Below, in pieces: positions 24,954 through 61,923 of a stretch of 64,000 bases of DNA. The stretch comes from Bugula neritina (taxonomy: Eukaryota > Bryozoa > Gymnolaemata > Cheilostomatida > Bugulidae), in the NCBI GenBank assembly GCA_964035545.1, contig OZ037768.1, positions 11,736,741 to 11,800,740 of the forward strand, read 5' to 3'. The notes beneath the pieces were generated by a model that searched no databases, was not told the DNA's origin, and was given only the letters and a program-made list of their open reading frames with translations. A program made the position numbers and the translations under genes. Positions within the stretch are counted from its first letter, which is position 1, and the number at the start of each line of letters is the position of its first letter.

Positions 24954-26210
24954 ATGGGAAGCAAGGAAAAAATAAAGAATATAATAAGCAGCTCGTTCTT
25001 TGTCTATTCAACACCTAAAGTTGTGCAAGTAAACTCCAAATGTATTGGAATCCTAAACCGTATGATGCAACTGACTCTTTTCACCATTACTGTAGTCTGG
25101 GTGTTCATACTTAATAATGGCTATCAGTTCATAGATAATGGGGCGGTTGGCGGAACTACGACTAAGGTAAAGGGTGTAGCCTATAGCAATTCCACTGATC
25201 CCAGAGTTGGTGAGCGTGTGTGGGACTCTATCGACCTCCATGTTCCACCTCAAGATAATGGAGCCTTTTTCCTGATGACAAATGTTATTGTCACGGAAAA
25301 TCAAACTTCTGGAACATGTCCAAGTGTGAAAGGACATTGTGAGACAGATAGCGATTGTTTACCAATTAGGAGACCATATCACATGGGTAATGGAGTTACT
25401 ACTGGAATTTGCAATCAAACGACTAAAACTTGTATGATCAGAGCTTGGTGTCCTACTGAGGATGATAGTCCACCAATAGATGGGGATTATGCAAGACTCG
25501 AACATACTGCTGACTTCACTGTGCTGATAAAAAATCATGTGTACTTCCCATACTTTGACATCAGTCGAAGTAATTTAATAGAATCTGTCAACAAAACTTA
25601 TTTAACGACTTGCCAGTACAATATTGATGAGCACAAGTATTGCCCAATATTCAGAATTGGAGACATTGTTAATTTAAGTCGATCAGCGAAGGACAGTGAT
25701 TACCACTTGGATAGGGAGTCGTATTATAGAAACCTTGCTAATGCTGGAGGTGTGATCAATGTCTTAATCCAATGGAATTGCAACTTCGATTTCAGTACGA
25801 CACAGTGCAAACCAGTGTACAAGTTCAAAAGGCTAGACAATAAATACAACAGTGCACCAGGTTACAACTTTCGATACCCTATATATTATAAGGAGCAGGG
25901 ACATCTAAAACGGCAACTTGTCAAAGCTTATGGGATACTATTTTTATTGAAAACTGAAGCTACCGCAAGAGCGTTTGATTTTAAAACATTTATACTAAAT
26001 ATTGGGTCTAGTCTTGCTTTGCTTGGCATAGCTAAAATTTGTTCAGATATTGTACTATTGCACATACATCAAAACCGGGAGCACTTCAAAAAGTTTATCA
26101 TGGCAGCAATAAATGTTAAGAGAGACTCCCTTGTAAAGAGAGACTCTATATCAACGGATAATTCATCTGACGCAAATGAAAAAAGAATTTCTTTAGACAA
26201 TATGAGGTAA
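24954..26210 (+). CDS. P2X purinoceptor, copy B (intronless coding region)
   Basis: ATP-gated cation channel subunit of 418 aa, starting at the ATG of MGSKEK (an upstream TTG-initiated frame exists but is not needed). Family marks: YSTPK in the N tail; TM1; the K-x-K pair in TTKVKG; FT in ADFTVLIK; NFR in GYNFRY; Lys of LVKAYG; ten ectodomain cysteines; TM2 with GSSLALLG and a conserved Asp (CSDIVLL). The C tail has a duplicated KRDS stretch and an Asn/Asp-rich end. Most of the protein differs clearly from copy A, but 49 residues from NQTTKTC to YFPYFD are identical, and that part is also almost identical in DNA. The gene has no coding introns and no target-site duplication or poly(A) remnant that would mark a recent retrocopy. 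Confidence 0.96.
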   Translation: MGSKEKIKNIISSSFFVYSTPKVVQVNSKCIGILNRMMQLTLFTITVVWVFILNNGYQFIDNGAVGGTTTKVKGVAYSNSTDPRVGERVWDSIDLHVPPQDNGAFFLMTNVIVTENQTSGTCPSVKGHCETDSDCLPIRRPYHMGNGVTTGICNQTTKTCMIRAWCPTEDDSPPIDGDYARLEHTADFTVLIKNHVYFPYFDISRSNLIESVNKTYLTTCQYNIDEHKYCPIFRIGDIVNLSRSAKDSDYHLDRESYYRNLANAGGVINVLIQWNCNFDFSTTQCKPVYKFKRLDNKYNSAPGYNFRYPIYYKEQGHLKRQLVKAYGILFLLKTEATARAFDFKTFILNIGSSLALLGIAKICSDIVLLHIHQNREHFKKFIMAAINVKRDSLVKRDSISTDNSSDANEKRISLDNMR

Positions 26211-26684
26211 AACCAGCAGGACACCTATCTGCCATTCACCGCAGCTAGGTCAAAGAAACTAAGCTTGATATTTGTCTTGATGCTTAGGCCTATAATAGTG
26301 ACCTGTTCTGTCTCCTTTAATTATCGCTAGTATTGCTATAACTATATTTTATGTGCTTTTTATTGCATTCATGTATCTAATAATATAATATGATATATTA
26401 GCATTGAATGAACATACCATGTATTCATCTCACATCCACTTTATTGTATATATAATAGTATAGATTAGTGTGTAACTTCTGAGAAATTCTTAAAGGATAA
26501 ACGCAGAGGAGGCAATTTTATTACTATAAGTTTTTTATACTAAAAATTATTTTTGCAAATTTTATAAACCATATTGTAAAGTTCAATAGCTCTTAAGATA
26601 ATGCTTAATAGCTTCTTTTTTATTGAATTCAAAGTCAGAAATATCTTCCTTTATTGATTATCCAACTTGTGTATAATTTTCATA

Positions 26685-26690
26685 AATAAA
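26685..26690 (+). terminator. Candidate P2X copy B polyadenylation signal
   Basis: AATAAA 475 bp after the stop codon at 26208-26210, preceded by a T-rich stretch. Weak evidence because the surrounding DNA is AT-rich. Confidence 0.35.
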
Positions 26691-29600
26691 TGGAATCATT
26701 TTTTCTAACAGTGTCACCATGGTTTTATGTGCTGGCTACCTACTACTAGAGTTCATAACTGCAGCCTAATATTCTCCAACACAGACAGCTTAGAATTTAG
26801 TTGCAAAGTGCTAGAACTTTTCTCAAATAATAACTGCTTCTTACTCTGTCCAGCAGGTGTCCTGATACCTAGGTCAGATCAATTAAAAGTTCGTTACAGA
26901 TAGTCTGTCTACATTTCACCACCCAGTTTTTTGCCAAGAAATACATTTCAATTTCTGTTAATGGCTGCAACAATAAGATGATGTTGTTTTAATATACTAG
27001 TATAGGTATGCTTCTCATACTATTGTTTTGTTTTGCTGTATTCCTTACCACATCTCTCATCAACACGTGGCAAGACAAGTTATCCTTCTAGTAAGCAGAA
27101 ACTATTGTAAGAAAATATTATGTGTTCTATACTCTAGTGATCAGTGGAACAAGGATAATTACAAAGTGTTTATGCTGGGTGGTTCTAAACTTTCTAGGCT
27201 ATCTAAAATTCATTCCATAAAAACTAAAAAATTAGTCAATAACAATCTTAATTGCAAAAAGCAGCTTACAATTTATAAAATAATTATTATAATATGTCAA
27301 CTCTTCAATATACATAAACAATTGGCTAATACTATTCTACCCAGTCACATTGAAAATTATCAAAAAATAGGTAACATGAGTGTGTCAAATATGGTCAACC
27401 TGCAGGCTGCATTGCTTTTTTAACCTTTTGTCTGTTTTGGTTATTTTTGCCAAAACATAGACTGATCATGCTGCCACTATAAACTGGCATACATGTACTT
27501 TATAGTTCAACTATAGAGACTGATATACTCGATTAGCAATGAATGATCTACATTTCGATTTTGTCAGGGCATAGAACTAACTGTGGGCATTTTATGTTCT
27601 TTATCATGCTGCTGAAAAGTAGTACATCTACATTTATTCCAAATTCATTAATTAGTTCATAATAACGAAACATGGTAGATACCATGCCAGTAATGACTAT
27701 CTATTATAAGCATGCTTTCTCAAAACTAGCTTTTTTACATGACCCTTAAGCTTGAAATGTTACCCACACATGCTCTATGCAAGATAAACCATATTTTGAC
27801 TGACAAGATAATCATGACAAAACCTTACTGCATAAGTTCTAATATAATAATCAATAGACAATGCATTGTTTTTAATTTATAGTGCATACTGCATATCATT
27901 GAGTTTTTACTTTAAAATTTATAACAAAACTATAAAAAAAAACCACTGAAAAATTAAATCTCAAAAACATTAAAGTATTTCAATCATTTGCAAGCTATAA
28001 CGTTGTTACTAACCAAAATGCCATTCTCATGAATTTGCAAGGGTCGGAACAAGGATATACTGATTAGTAGGTTTCCTTGTGTGTCACAAAATTTGGTTTA
28101 TTTTAATTCAAACCTTCGGCCCACCAGTGTGAGATCTCAAGTTTCTAAAAGTAAAATAATAAAAATTCAAAGTAGATATTGTGTAATATTTAATCTGATT
28201 AGAGCCATCTGCTGCCACATGGTGTCATTTATTACATGCAATATCAAGTTGATTGCTAACCAAGTTAAAGTTGCTAGATGTATTCTGATTTGATTACTAC
28301 TTGCAAGTGCTGTATAGTCTGTAGGGTGCCTATAATACAAAAATGATGTGTTGCAGGATTTGGGTAATAGTTGGAACTGAAAATGCTGAAAGTTTGATAT
28401 TTCTGGCCTAATTATCTCAATCCCAAACTTTGGGTTGTAATCAGGAACTGTGTCAAATATGCATTCTGAATAATATTAAATCTAATTAACTATACTAAGT
28501 ACAACTCATGAAAACAAGTTTACAACTATACAGTCATTAGAAGCATGTATAAGAAGTTTTATTGATTTGGGGTTTTGCTTGTAACATTTTTGCTCATCCA
28601 AAATCGTTGCTCACAAATCCGTTTAACTAAAAACTCAAATTAACTATATTAGAAGCTGCTCTTAACCAAGTAGTATAACAGTAGATAGAACTAATTTTGA
28701 ACTCTAGAAATTGCTACAGGCAGCTGAATTTAAAATCAACACTTATATGCCAAAATATTACTTTATAAGCTTAAAACTACAGCTCTTTTGTTGATAGCAT
28801 AAACCAAAAGAATAATGATAATTATTTTATACTAGTGTCAAATAAAAGGGTTTCATTAGACATCTTGAGCAATTTTAACCATTAACAACAAGCTATCTAT
28901 TAAAAATTTAATTTGAATTTATAGAATTGTGCATATAATGTGTAATAATAATTGATATTATGTAAAAAGTGTAATCAACATTTTGCTGACTATCAGCGCT
29001 TTTATCAAACCATATATTATGGTGGGTTTTATCTTCATTAACTGTTTTATTACATGCAGTCAAAGACTATTTGGAAAACGTGTTAGTAACAAAATAGAAG
29101 GTATAATTAGTAATGAGTGCACAGTTGGTCAAGTTAGTTAGCTGCCTGAATCTCTATAACAAGTAGGTAAAAAGCTGCTCTCTTTTATATAATTATGTGT
29201 GATCATAATATAAATAAATTGCTATAAAGTTACATGTTTTTTCCATGGTATTAGCTCTTGATTTTTTTAGCAAGCATTGAGCACTCTTTAAAATAAAATT
29301 AGCATGTGTAGCAATTGTAAAACTATCACTAATTGGTTGACTATGAGTACGTTGTTTCAAAAGCCATGTCCACCTTAAGTTGAGCTAGGTTGACCAATTT
29401 TTTCCCCAATGGGTGTGTAGAGAAATGTGTCTGGTAACAATTGTTTGAGGTTGTATTTGTTGAATTCAGTGGCATATCTTTATTTTTTTTAACCAATATT
29501 TAGTCAGTATATTTATGTGTATACGCATAGTACTGCCGTTTTTATTTATATGGTCCGAAATTGCAGTGACATAAAATTAATAAATAAAAGAGAATTTGTT

Positions 29601-30013
29601 GGTGCCTGCGCAATTGAAAAATTATGAAAGGAGTTGTGTGCTCTTGTAAGAGTTGCGTCGATTTGTAGAGAGAATAACTCTATATATATTTAAAAGGTAT
29701 GGCCTGTTGCGTGTTATGTGCGTCGATTATAGTTACCGAAAATCTTTGATTATGGGCTACTCTATTAAAGTTATAGGAGCTAGAAGCTGGAAATCCCAAA
29801 GGTACGTCCACGCTCAATTTTTCTATTGTGATCACTATGAATTTTAATTTAGATAATCATAAAGATGATGTAAGACGCAAGCATGGCGAAGGCAAGCAAA
29901 CCGTTATTGCTATAACATTTCGCATATTATATTTAATTACTCAAATACCTATAGTATTTTAAAGCTTGTATTTTTTTAACCAAAGTTTGCCTTTAGCCTT
30001 CAACAGTTCAAGT

Positions 30014-30840
30014 ATTACTATTACTATTACTATTAGTATTAGTTATTACTATTACTATTACTATTACTATTACTATTAGTAATAGTGATTTAGTAATACT
30101 ATTAGCATTACAGTAAATGTAATACTATTACTATTAGTATTACTATTACTTTAGTATAGTCATAGGTTCAGGCAACCTACACCTACTCACAGTCACTGTA
30201 GCCGTAGGCTACGCCTACTGGCAGTGGCAGTAACAGTAAGTGTAACTTATCACACATTAAGTTTAACACTGTGACTGTTAGTGTTAATTTAGCAGTTACT
30301 CTTACTCTTAGTCTTACTCTTACAGTTACTGTTAGTTACTGTTAGTGTAAGTGTTATTCCTGACTCGTACTGATACTTATACTCATAGTCTGAGTCATAG
30401 TTATATTACTATTACTAAGTCTAAAATACTATGCCACTGTCTTTGACTTGACACTCAGACTGAAAGTCAAAGTGAAAGGTAAACTTAACTTAATGGTAAA
30501 AACTATATTACATTTACTAATAGTTATGCTTATAGTAATAGTAATACTGTTGGTATTAGTTATGAACTCAGTTTTATGAGTTGTAATCGAATATCAGTCT
30601 TAGACTTGGGGTGGAAAATTAAACGCTTAGTTATTTTACATGTATTACTATTAGTAGTAGTAGTCCTGTAGTAGTAGCAGTAGCAGCAGTAGTAGTGCTA
30701 GTAGCAGTACTACTGCTAGCACTACTACTACTGATACTGCTCACTCAACTAGCACTCCTACTAGTGGCTACTACTACTGCTGCTGCTGCTGCTAGTACTA
30801 CTCACTCAACTAGTATTACTATTAATAGTACTGGTAGTTT
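30014..30840. repeat. Degenerate ACTATT/AGTAGT short-period array
   Basis: Opens with near-perfect TACTATTACTATTACTATTA (about 30014-30080), then drifts through GTTACTGTTAG-like words and ends with AGTAGTAGCAG / TACTACTGCTGC triplets (about 30650-30800). The triplet part is open in one frame and encodes only Leu/Ala/Thr-rich low complexity, which I reject as a gene. It is related in style to 2270-3560 and 43925-44800. Confidence 0.75.
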
Positions 30841-31105
30841 TATCTTTAAATCTTATAGCTATTATTTACTCTTTAGTTGTAAAATATATAACTATTAATA
30901 TATTTTTAAGATACTTTTGTACTTTTCCATCAAACATTTTATTACCATATTATATCTTACATTGAAGTACTACTTATTTTATAACAATGTTGTTATATGG
31001 TTATAATATATGTTGATTAATCTTTTCAACAGGATGAAATCTATAATCTAAATGACACACTAAGAAAGCGTGAAAGTAAAAAGTAGTCAGATTAGAAATC
31101 GATAA

Positions 31106-38638
<7,533 letters not shown>

Positions 38639-40086
38639 CAACTCCCATCATTGCTGATACCACTATCTTGCTACTGCAGACTGAACGTCTAGTAACTATC
38701 CGTGGACAATACTGGAACTTAGCACGATAGAGCTATGAGTAGACACATGGAGCGTATGCTACATAATATTAGCCAATTAATTTAAACACTCTATTTGCTT
38801 TAATATATTTTTTCTTCCAATAAGATAACATATATTTTGCAATAAATTGTATAGAACATGCCTACATATACTACATATTTTATGTAAATAATAAATGATA
38901 CAAAATATTTGCACAATGTTGCTTAAGTTTTTATGGCCTTAGTAAGACATAAGTGTATGTGTAGTTGGTTGTGTATGATTGTCTCCAGCTTCACTAGACA
39001 TAAGCACATGTCAAGCTACTGCACAGCTTTGCTATTTGCTTTAACTGGTCAGATTTTTAGCCCAATAGCTTGTAAATATTTTTGAAGCAGACATCCTCAA
39101 TATATTGAGAGTTTTTACTTTCACATCACCAACATTTTCTGAAGTGGGTGCAGAACAAAACACTTGTAAAACAAGATGACTAGTTATATAATACTGTAGT
39201 ACTCTGCAGGCTTTAGATGTTATATATATCAAGTGTTTAGAGCCGGGCTGGTTGAAGTGCAAACACTGTCATCTGTATTAAGCATCCTCAGTAAATGAGT
39301 CCGAGCTTTTTGTATTTCAAATCTTTATAATAGTGCAACCTATGTTTTTATTTGCAGCCCAGTGTCTTTATTGTAATTTGACTTGAAAAATATAATAGCA
39401 AACTAAAAGCTTTATTAGACCAATATTATGTGGTTCAGCTGAGATTTGGAAACAATTTTAAAATGCTTCAAAACTTATTCACATATAAATTGTAAGCCAA
39501 CAGGTCTTATACGCAGGTATACATAGCCAGTATATACATGAATACATATTAGAATTTATGGCTCTGCTGGCATTTCACTGCTGCAGTTGCAAGAATATAA
39601 TCTGTAGGTTTTCTTCTGCTAAATATTTGCATATAATCCCCAAATGTTATTATAAATGCCTCCAGATTAGGTCTATGGTTTACACTGGCATGCTGTACAG
39701 ACTACAGCTGCATAATATTTATGTAATGTGTGTGTTTATAAAATTTATGAACTTGATATTTCTATTATAATATGATTAATAATATGGCATAATTAGAAAA
39801 GGTAATACACTAATACTTTTACATCTTATAGGTTTCTACTTCTTTGCAGCATTTTTCATGCATCGCCCATAAGTAATAGTTATTATATGTGTTGTTTACA
39901 CTTTACATGTATATCTGTGATTGAACATTTAAATATTTATAAAAGAAAATAAAATAAGTGTTTCATAACGTAGTGCTGACTTATATAGTTTATACACAGA
40001 TGCTTGCTAAAGACACAATTACTCAAACTACCTAATACTACCATTGCTGAAATACTTTGTCTAATATGGCGATTGTCTTCTCTTAC
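38639..40086. other. Intergenic region between convergent METTL25B and P2X copy C
   Basis: Holds the two 3' ends. AATAAA at 38841-38846 is a candidate METTL25B signal. No gene or repeat was recognised; short open frames are low-complexity or featureless. Confidence 0.55.
38841..38846 (+). terminator. Candidate METTL25B polyadenylation signal
   Basis: AATAAA 203 bp after the stop at 38636-38638, in a plausible position for a short 3'UTR. A similar AATAAATGAT follows near 38888. Confidence 0.4.
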
Positions 40087-41331
40087 TTATGCACAGTCAT
40101 CTTCAACTGGCTCATCAGATTTCTCCCGCAAAGCTTTGAGTTCAGTCAACAAATCCTTAATAGCACCACTTTTTTCAGTTTTTCTTTCTGCAAACAGAGA
40201 TCTCTTTTTATGAATACGGAGTAATATAAGCTCTGCTAGTATTGGAGCCAAGCCAAATATTCCCAGACAAGATCCCACATTCAAACAGAATGTTTGCAAA
40301 TGAAAGGCTCTAGCAGTTGCTTCAGTTTGAACTACAAATAATATTCCATAAGCTTTCACCAGAGTTCTTTTGGTCACATCATCTTCAGTGTAGTGAGAAG
40401 TGTATCTGAAGTTATACCCCTGAGAAATGTCATTGCCCTCGTAGCTATCTAGCCGCTCAAACTTGTATGCAGGTAAGCATTGCCTTTCATCGTAGTCAAA
40501 GTTGCAATCCCATATGATAGTGATACCTATTATACCTCCCTTTAAAGTCATTGCCTCAAAAAGCTCATCATTTACCCTCCAAGTTTCATACTCTTTAGTT
40601 TCTGACATACCAACGATATCTGCCAATCTGAAAATTGGGCAATATGGATGTTTGACTGGGTGGTACAGGCAAGATCTAATATAGCTGGTATTAAGGTCCT
40701 CTACTAGGTTACTTCGTCTTTTATCATAGAACGGAAAATAAACATTGTTTTTGATAAAAACAGTAAAGTTGTTTGTGTATTTTAGCTTGGAATATTTGCC
40801 GGATGTAGCACCACTGTCATCTTCTATAGGACACCAAGCTGATACCATGCAAGTATGTGTGCTTGTATTACAAGTTCCGGTAGAAATTCCATGACCCAAG
40901 TGATATGGCTGAAATATTGGCTTGCAATCTTCATCCCTGTCACAATCCGTATACCCAATCCTTTCAGATTCGGGACATTCATCATGCATTTGTTCATTTG
41001 TAACTATGATATTGGTAGCAGTAAAAAAAGCTCCGTTTGTTCCAGGAATTCCTGACAGATCAGACGAATCCCAAATTGCTTTTTTGTTTTTTGATGAACT
41101 GCTCAAAGCTACACCTTTGACTTTACTGGTAGAGCTGGTGCTGTGCTTATGGTCCACATATTGATAACCATTGTTGAGAATAAATATCCACACAATTACT
41201 GAAATAAGCAGACCTACTAGTATAACGTGGTAAAGCAGCCCAATAAACTTTGATTCAATCTGCACGACTTTAGCAGTCTGATATGTGAAACAAGCTTGGT
41301 ATAGGTGGCCTTTTATTTTTTCCCCAATCAT
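40087..41331 (-). CDS. P2X purinoceptor, copy C (intronless, divergent)
   Basis: ATP-gated cation channel subunit of 414 aa. N-tail motif YQTAK, then TM1. ATP-site residues are kept: K-x-K in TSKVKG, FT in NNFTVFIK, NFR in GYNFRY, Lys in LVKAYG. Ten ectodomain cysteines are present. It differs from copies A and B in many places, including the insert around ERIGYTDCDRDEDC in the cysteine-rich head and the absence of the long identical tract. In TM2 the position of the strongly conserved Asp (SD in A and B) reads Glu (PILAELILL), and the preceding GSS is GSC. The C tail is short and charged. Single-exon coding region, with a strong acceptor-like sequence 61 nt upstream of the ATG. It is about 14 kb from copy B, with METTL25B in between. 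Confidence 0.95.
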   Translation of the reverse strand: MIGEKIKGHLYQACFTYQTAKVVQIESKFIGLLYHVILVGLLISVIVWIFILNNGYQYVDHKHSTSSTSKVKGVALSSSSKNKKAIWDSSDLSGIPGTNGAFFTATNIIVTNEQMHDECPESERIGYTDCDRDEDCKPIFQPYHLGHGISTGTCNTSTHTCMVSAWCPIEDDSGATSGKYSKLKYTNNFTVFIKNNVYFPFYDKRRSNLVEDLNTSYIRSCLYHPVKHPYCPIFRLADIVGMSETKEYETWRVNDELFEAMTLKGGIIGITIIWDCNFDYDERQCLPAYKFERLDSYEGNDISQGYNFRYTSHYTEDDVTKRTLVKAYGILFVVQTEATARAFHLQTFCLNVGSCLGIFGLAPILAELILLRIHKKRSLFAERKTEKSGAIKDLLTELKALREKSDEPVEDDCA

Positions 41332-41391
41332 AGTGCTTTAATATATTGCCTATTTTAGGGAGCTTAACGTAGCATTTATTCCATCACCTGA

Positions 41392-41414
41392 GCTGCAAAG
41401 GAAGAAAATAATTA
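41392..41414 (-). other. Possible 5'UTR splice acceptor of P2X copy C
   Basis: On the minus strand TTATTTTCTTCCTTTGCAG is an excellent pyrimidine tract plus AG, 61 nt before the ATG at 41331. With the similar sites before copies A and B it suggests a shared gene structure: a leader exon, one intron, then one coding exon. Confidence 0.55.
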
Positions 41415-42729
41415 TGTATGACAATAATCAAAGCAAGCTCCTTTGAATGCATGTTACTAAAGCAGCTACTATCTTTTTATTCATAGGTATAAAATCATGA
41501 AACTTAACTGCTTATTTATCAAAAGTATTTTCTATGACATATATATATAGATGTCTTGTAAAACTCCAACGGCAAATAATAATAAAGAGAACATAAACTG
41601 AGTTCTGGTAATTTTTAAATGATGAATTTAAAATTTATGAATTTAAAAAAAATGATTTTTAAGCAATAATTTTTATTCTAAGACAAGAAAGAAACAACAA
41701 TAGACTGACCATTGAAGGCACCAGTTAGGTTTTTGTATGCCATTTATGAAGCAACAAACTCACAACTTCAGTATTACTTCATGTATATCGGAAAAAAAAC
41801 CTTCCAAATAAGGCTAATATATTGTATTTGTGAATAAAAATTTTTTAAACAAGCAAAGGCAAACAAATGAAAAAACATTTTTTTATTCTTTTGGAAATCA
41901 CAAGGATAATACTCAATAAACATTATTTTTGTTGCAAATGTTTGCTTAGTGGGAGTACATTTTGTTAAATATTATAGTAGTATATTTACCTTTACACTTG
42001 ATGGCCCACTCTTGATGCACAGTCTAAGCACATTTCCATTTCTCTCATATCACCTATACATGCAGTAAGCAAATGTCAAGAGGTAAGATATACATGAACA
42101 GACAGCATCTTTCTTTCTGGCAAGTTGTAAGCCATCATCTGATTGGTTGACCTTTAAACTTATCAACCGATTGCTGTTAAAATGAAAATGCAAGATATTT
42201 ATTATTGTTAGACTTGAACATCATTTCATGGACAGCATAAGTAATGAAGTACTGTAAATTGCAATAATGATAGCCATGTATAAGTTTTCCAAATATTATA
42301 ACATAATATATACCGTATTCAAAGTTTAGCAAATTAAACTTATGGCTCTTTTTGCAGCAGCTCTCCAATTATTTTTAGGTAGTTGTATTAGAAATTTTTT
42401 AATCACATATTCTTTGAGCTACATATTATGGGAAAATATTACCAAAATGAGGTCCAAATCCTTGCAGTGTTAGGTGACCCTTGTTCACTACCATCACGGG
42501 GCTGACCTCTAAAAAGAAAGGTTGATAGGAAACTCGCTATTAGCTACATGAGTTATTTTTACGCTACACATTTGGCTATAGCCTGCAAGGGTTCATGTTA
42601 TTTTCTGTTTTTCTTAAAGAATGTGTAAATTCAAACAATATATCTGTTTGTAAAAACTACCTTGCTGCAATAACTTATTCGAGTTGTAATAACTTATGAA
42701 TTGCCTATCATAAGTTTAGGATCGGGAAT

Positions 42730-42868
42730 TGCTAGAAGCAGCACAAAGTTGGGAATCATTGACTGCAGTGTCTGTTTAAACATCTTCGTCTGAACTTTAA
42801 ACTCCCAACTCTAAACTCGGGATTCCAACCACGGTGCCCTCAGTGACCATCAACTTTATATTGCTTCA
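42730..42868. mobile_element. Small TIR element, family 2 copy 2
   Basis: Starts TGCTAGAAGCAGCACAAAGT, matching the left end at 13576; the right end (CAACTTTATATTGCTTCAAG) is a more decayed reverse complement. The inside holds the same alternation of CTCCCAACTC and GGGATTCCAACC words. Non-coding and clearly older than copy 1. Confidence 0.6.
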
Positions 42869-43859
42869 AGGGATTTCATTAACCTCCTAGACACACTTTG
42901 TAACGTAAAATAGTAGCCATTTTTACAAATGTTCGAGGTTCCAGCACTGCTTGATTAAAAAAAGTTGCGATGGGCTCCTATTGGAGAGATAGACATTCAA
43001 GTCAATTCATTGGATATAAATGTTCAATGAGGTGTCATAGATCGTACCCAATAGCGCACTTGGAGAACTTCAACCCGGACACATAAAAATGGCTGATGGG
43101 AAATAACATTATTATATAACTATACCTAAAGCATTTAATAAATAAAATGCTGCATATATGTCTTGAGCTAAACTCTTTTGTCCTAAAATTCTAACATGGA
43201 TAGCAATTGTTATAGATTGAAATGTGCTGTCACTTGCATCAAAATTGTTCAAAGTTGCTATGTTTCTTTCATATAATTTATTATAATACAATGCTAAGTC
43301 ACTATTGCTACACCGGTAGAGTAATTGCAATGCAAAAATAAGTTAAAATAGTATGTTTAAATTATTAATTATATTTCAAAACCATTTATTTTGTAAAGAA
43401 GTTTCCAATCAGAGCTTTAGTATTATTATGACCACTATATCTATGTGGTATTGGATAGAACATTTCAATAAATGCATGCATATTGTATAATTATATACAT
43501 AAGTGAAAGACGACAGCACCGGCTCAATTAGTCAATAGAGTTGTCTGCTTTAATAAATGTTTTCTACTGCAAACTTTCAGCTTGATGACATGACGTTACG
43601 TTTAGGTTTATGTTGCCTGTTGTTAAGCCCTTTAGTTAGTAATAAAAACATTGAAAGAGTACGAAGTAAAACAAAGAAGCGCAGATATGCTCTATTTACG
43701 TCAATCGCATAATATCTTATATGAGACAAGTAAAATAACGTGAGTAAACAAATATTCAAGAAGCTAAAAACAAAATTTCACGAAACATCGCATACTTTGA
43801 GTTCAATACATTAAATACAGTTATGTTTTAAGGTTGTGGGACGACACCAAACATCTCAA

Positions 43860-61923
<18,064 letters not shown>

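Larger units (their letters stand above)
26211..31105. other. Intergenic region between P2X copy B and METTL25B
   Basis: Contains the P2X B 3'UTR, a candidate AATAAA at 26685-26690 and a degenerate short-period array (about 30014-30840). Short open frames at 27028-27423, 28081-28293 and 29653-29847 have no recognisable domain, codon bias or splice context, and I do not call them genes. Confidence 0.55.
41332..43859. other. Intergenic region between divergent P2X copy C and MYRF exon 1
   Basis: Must hold the P2X C promoter and 5'UTR and possibly the MYRF promoter. It contains the family 2 TIR element copy (42730-42868). No further gene was recognised; a 72-codon minus-strand frame at 43112-43330 has no domain I know. 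Confidence 0.55.
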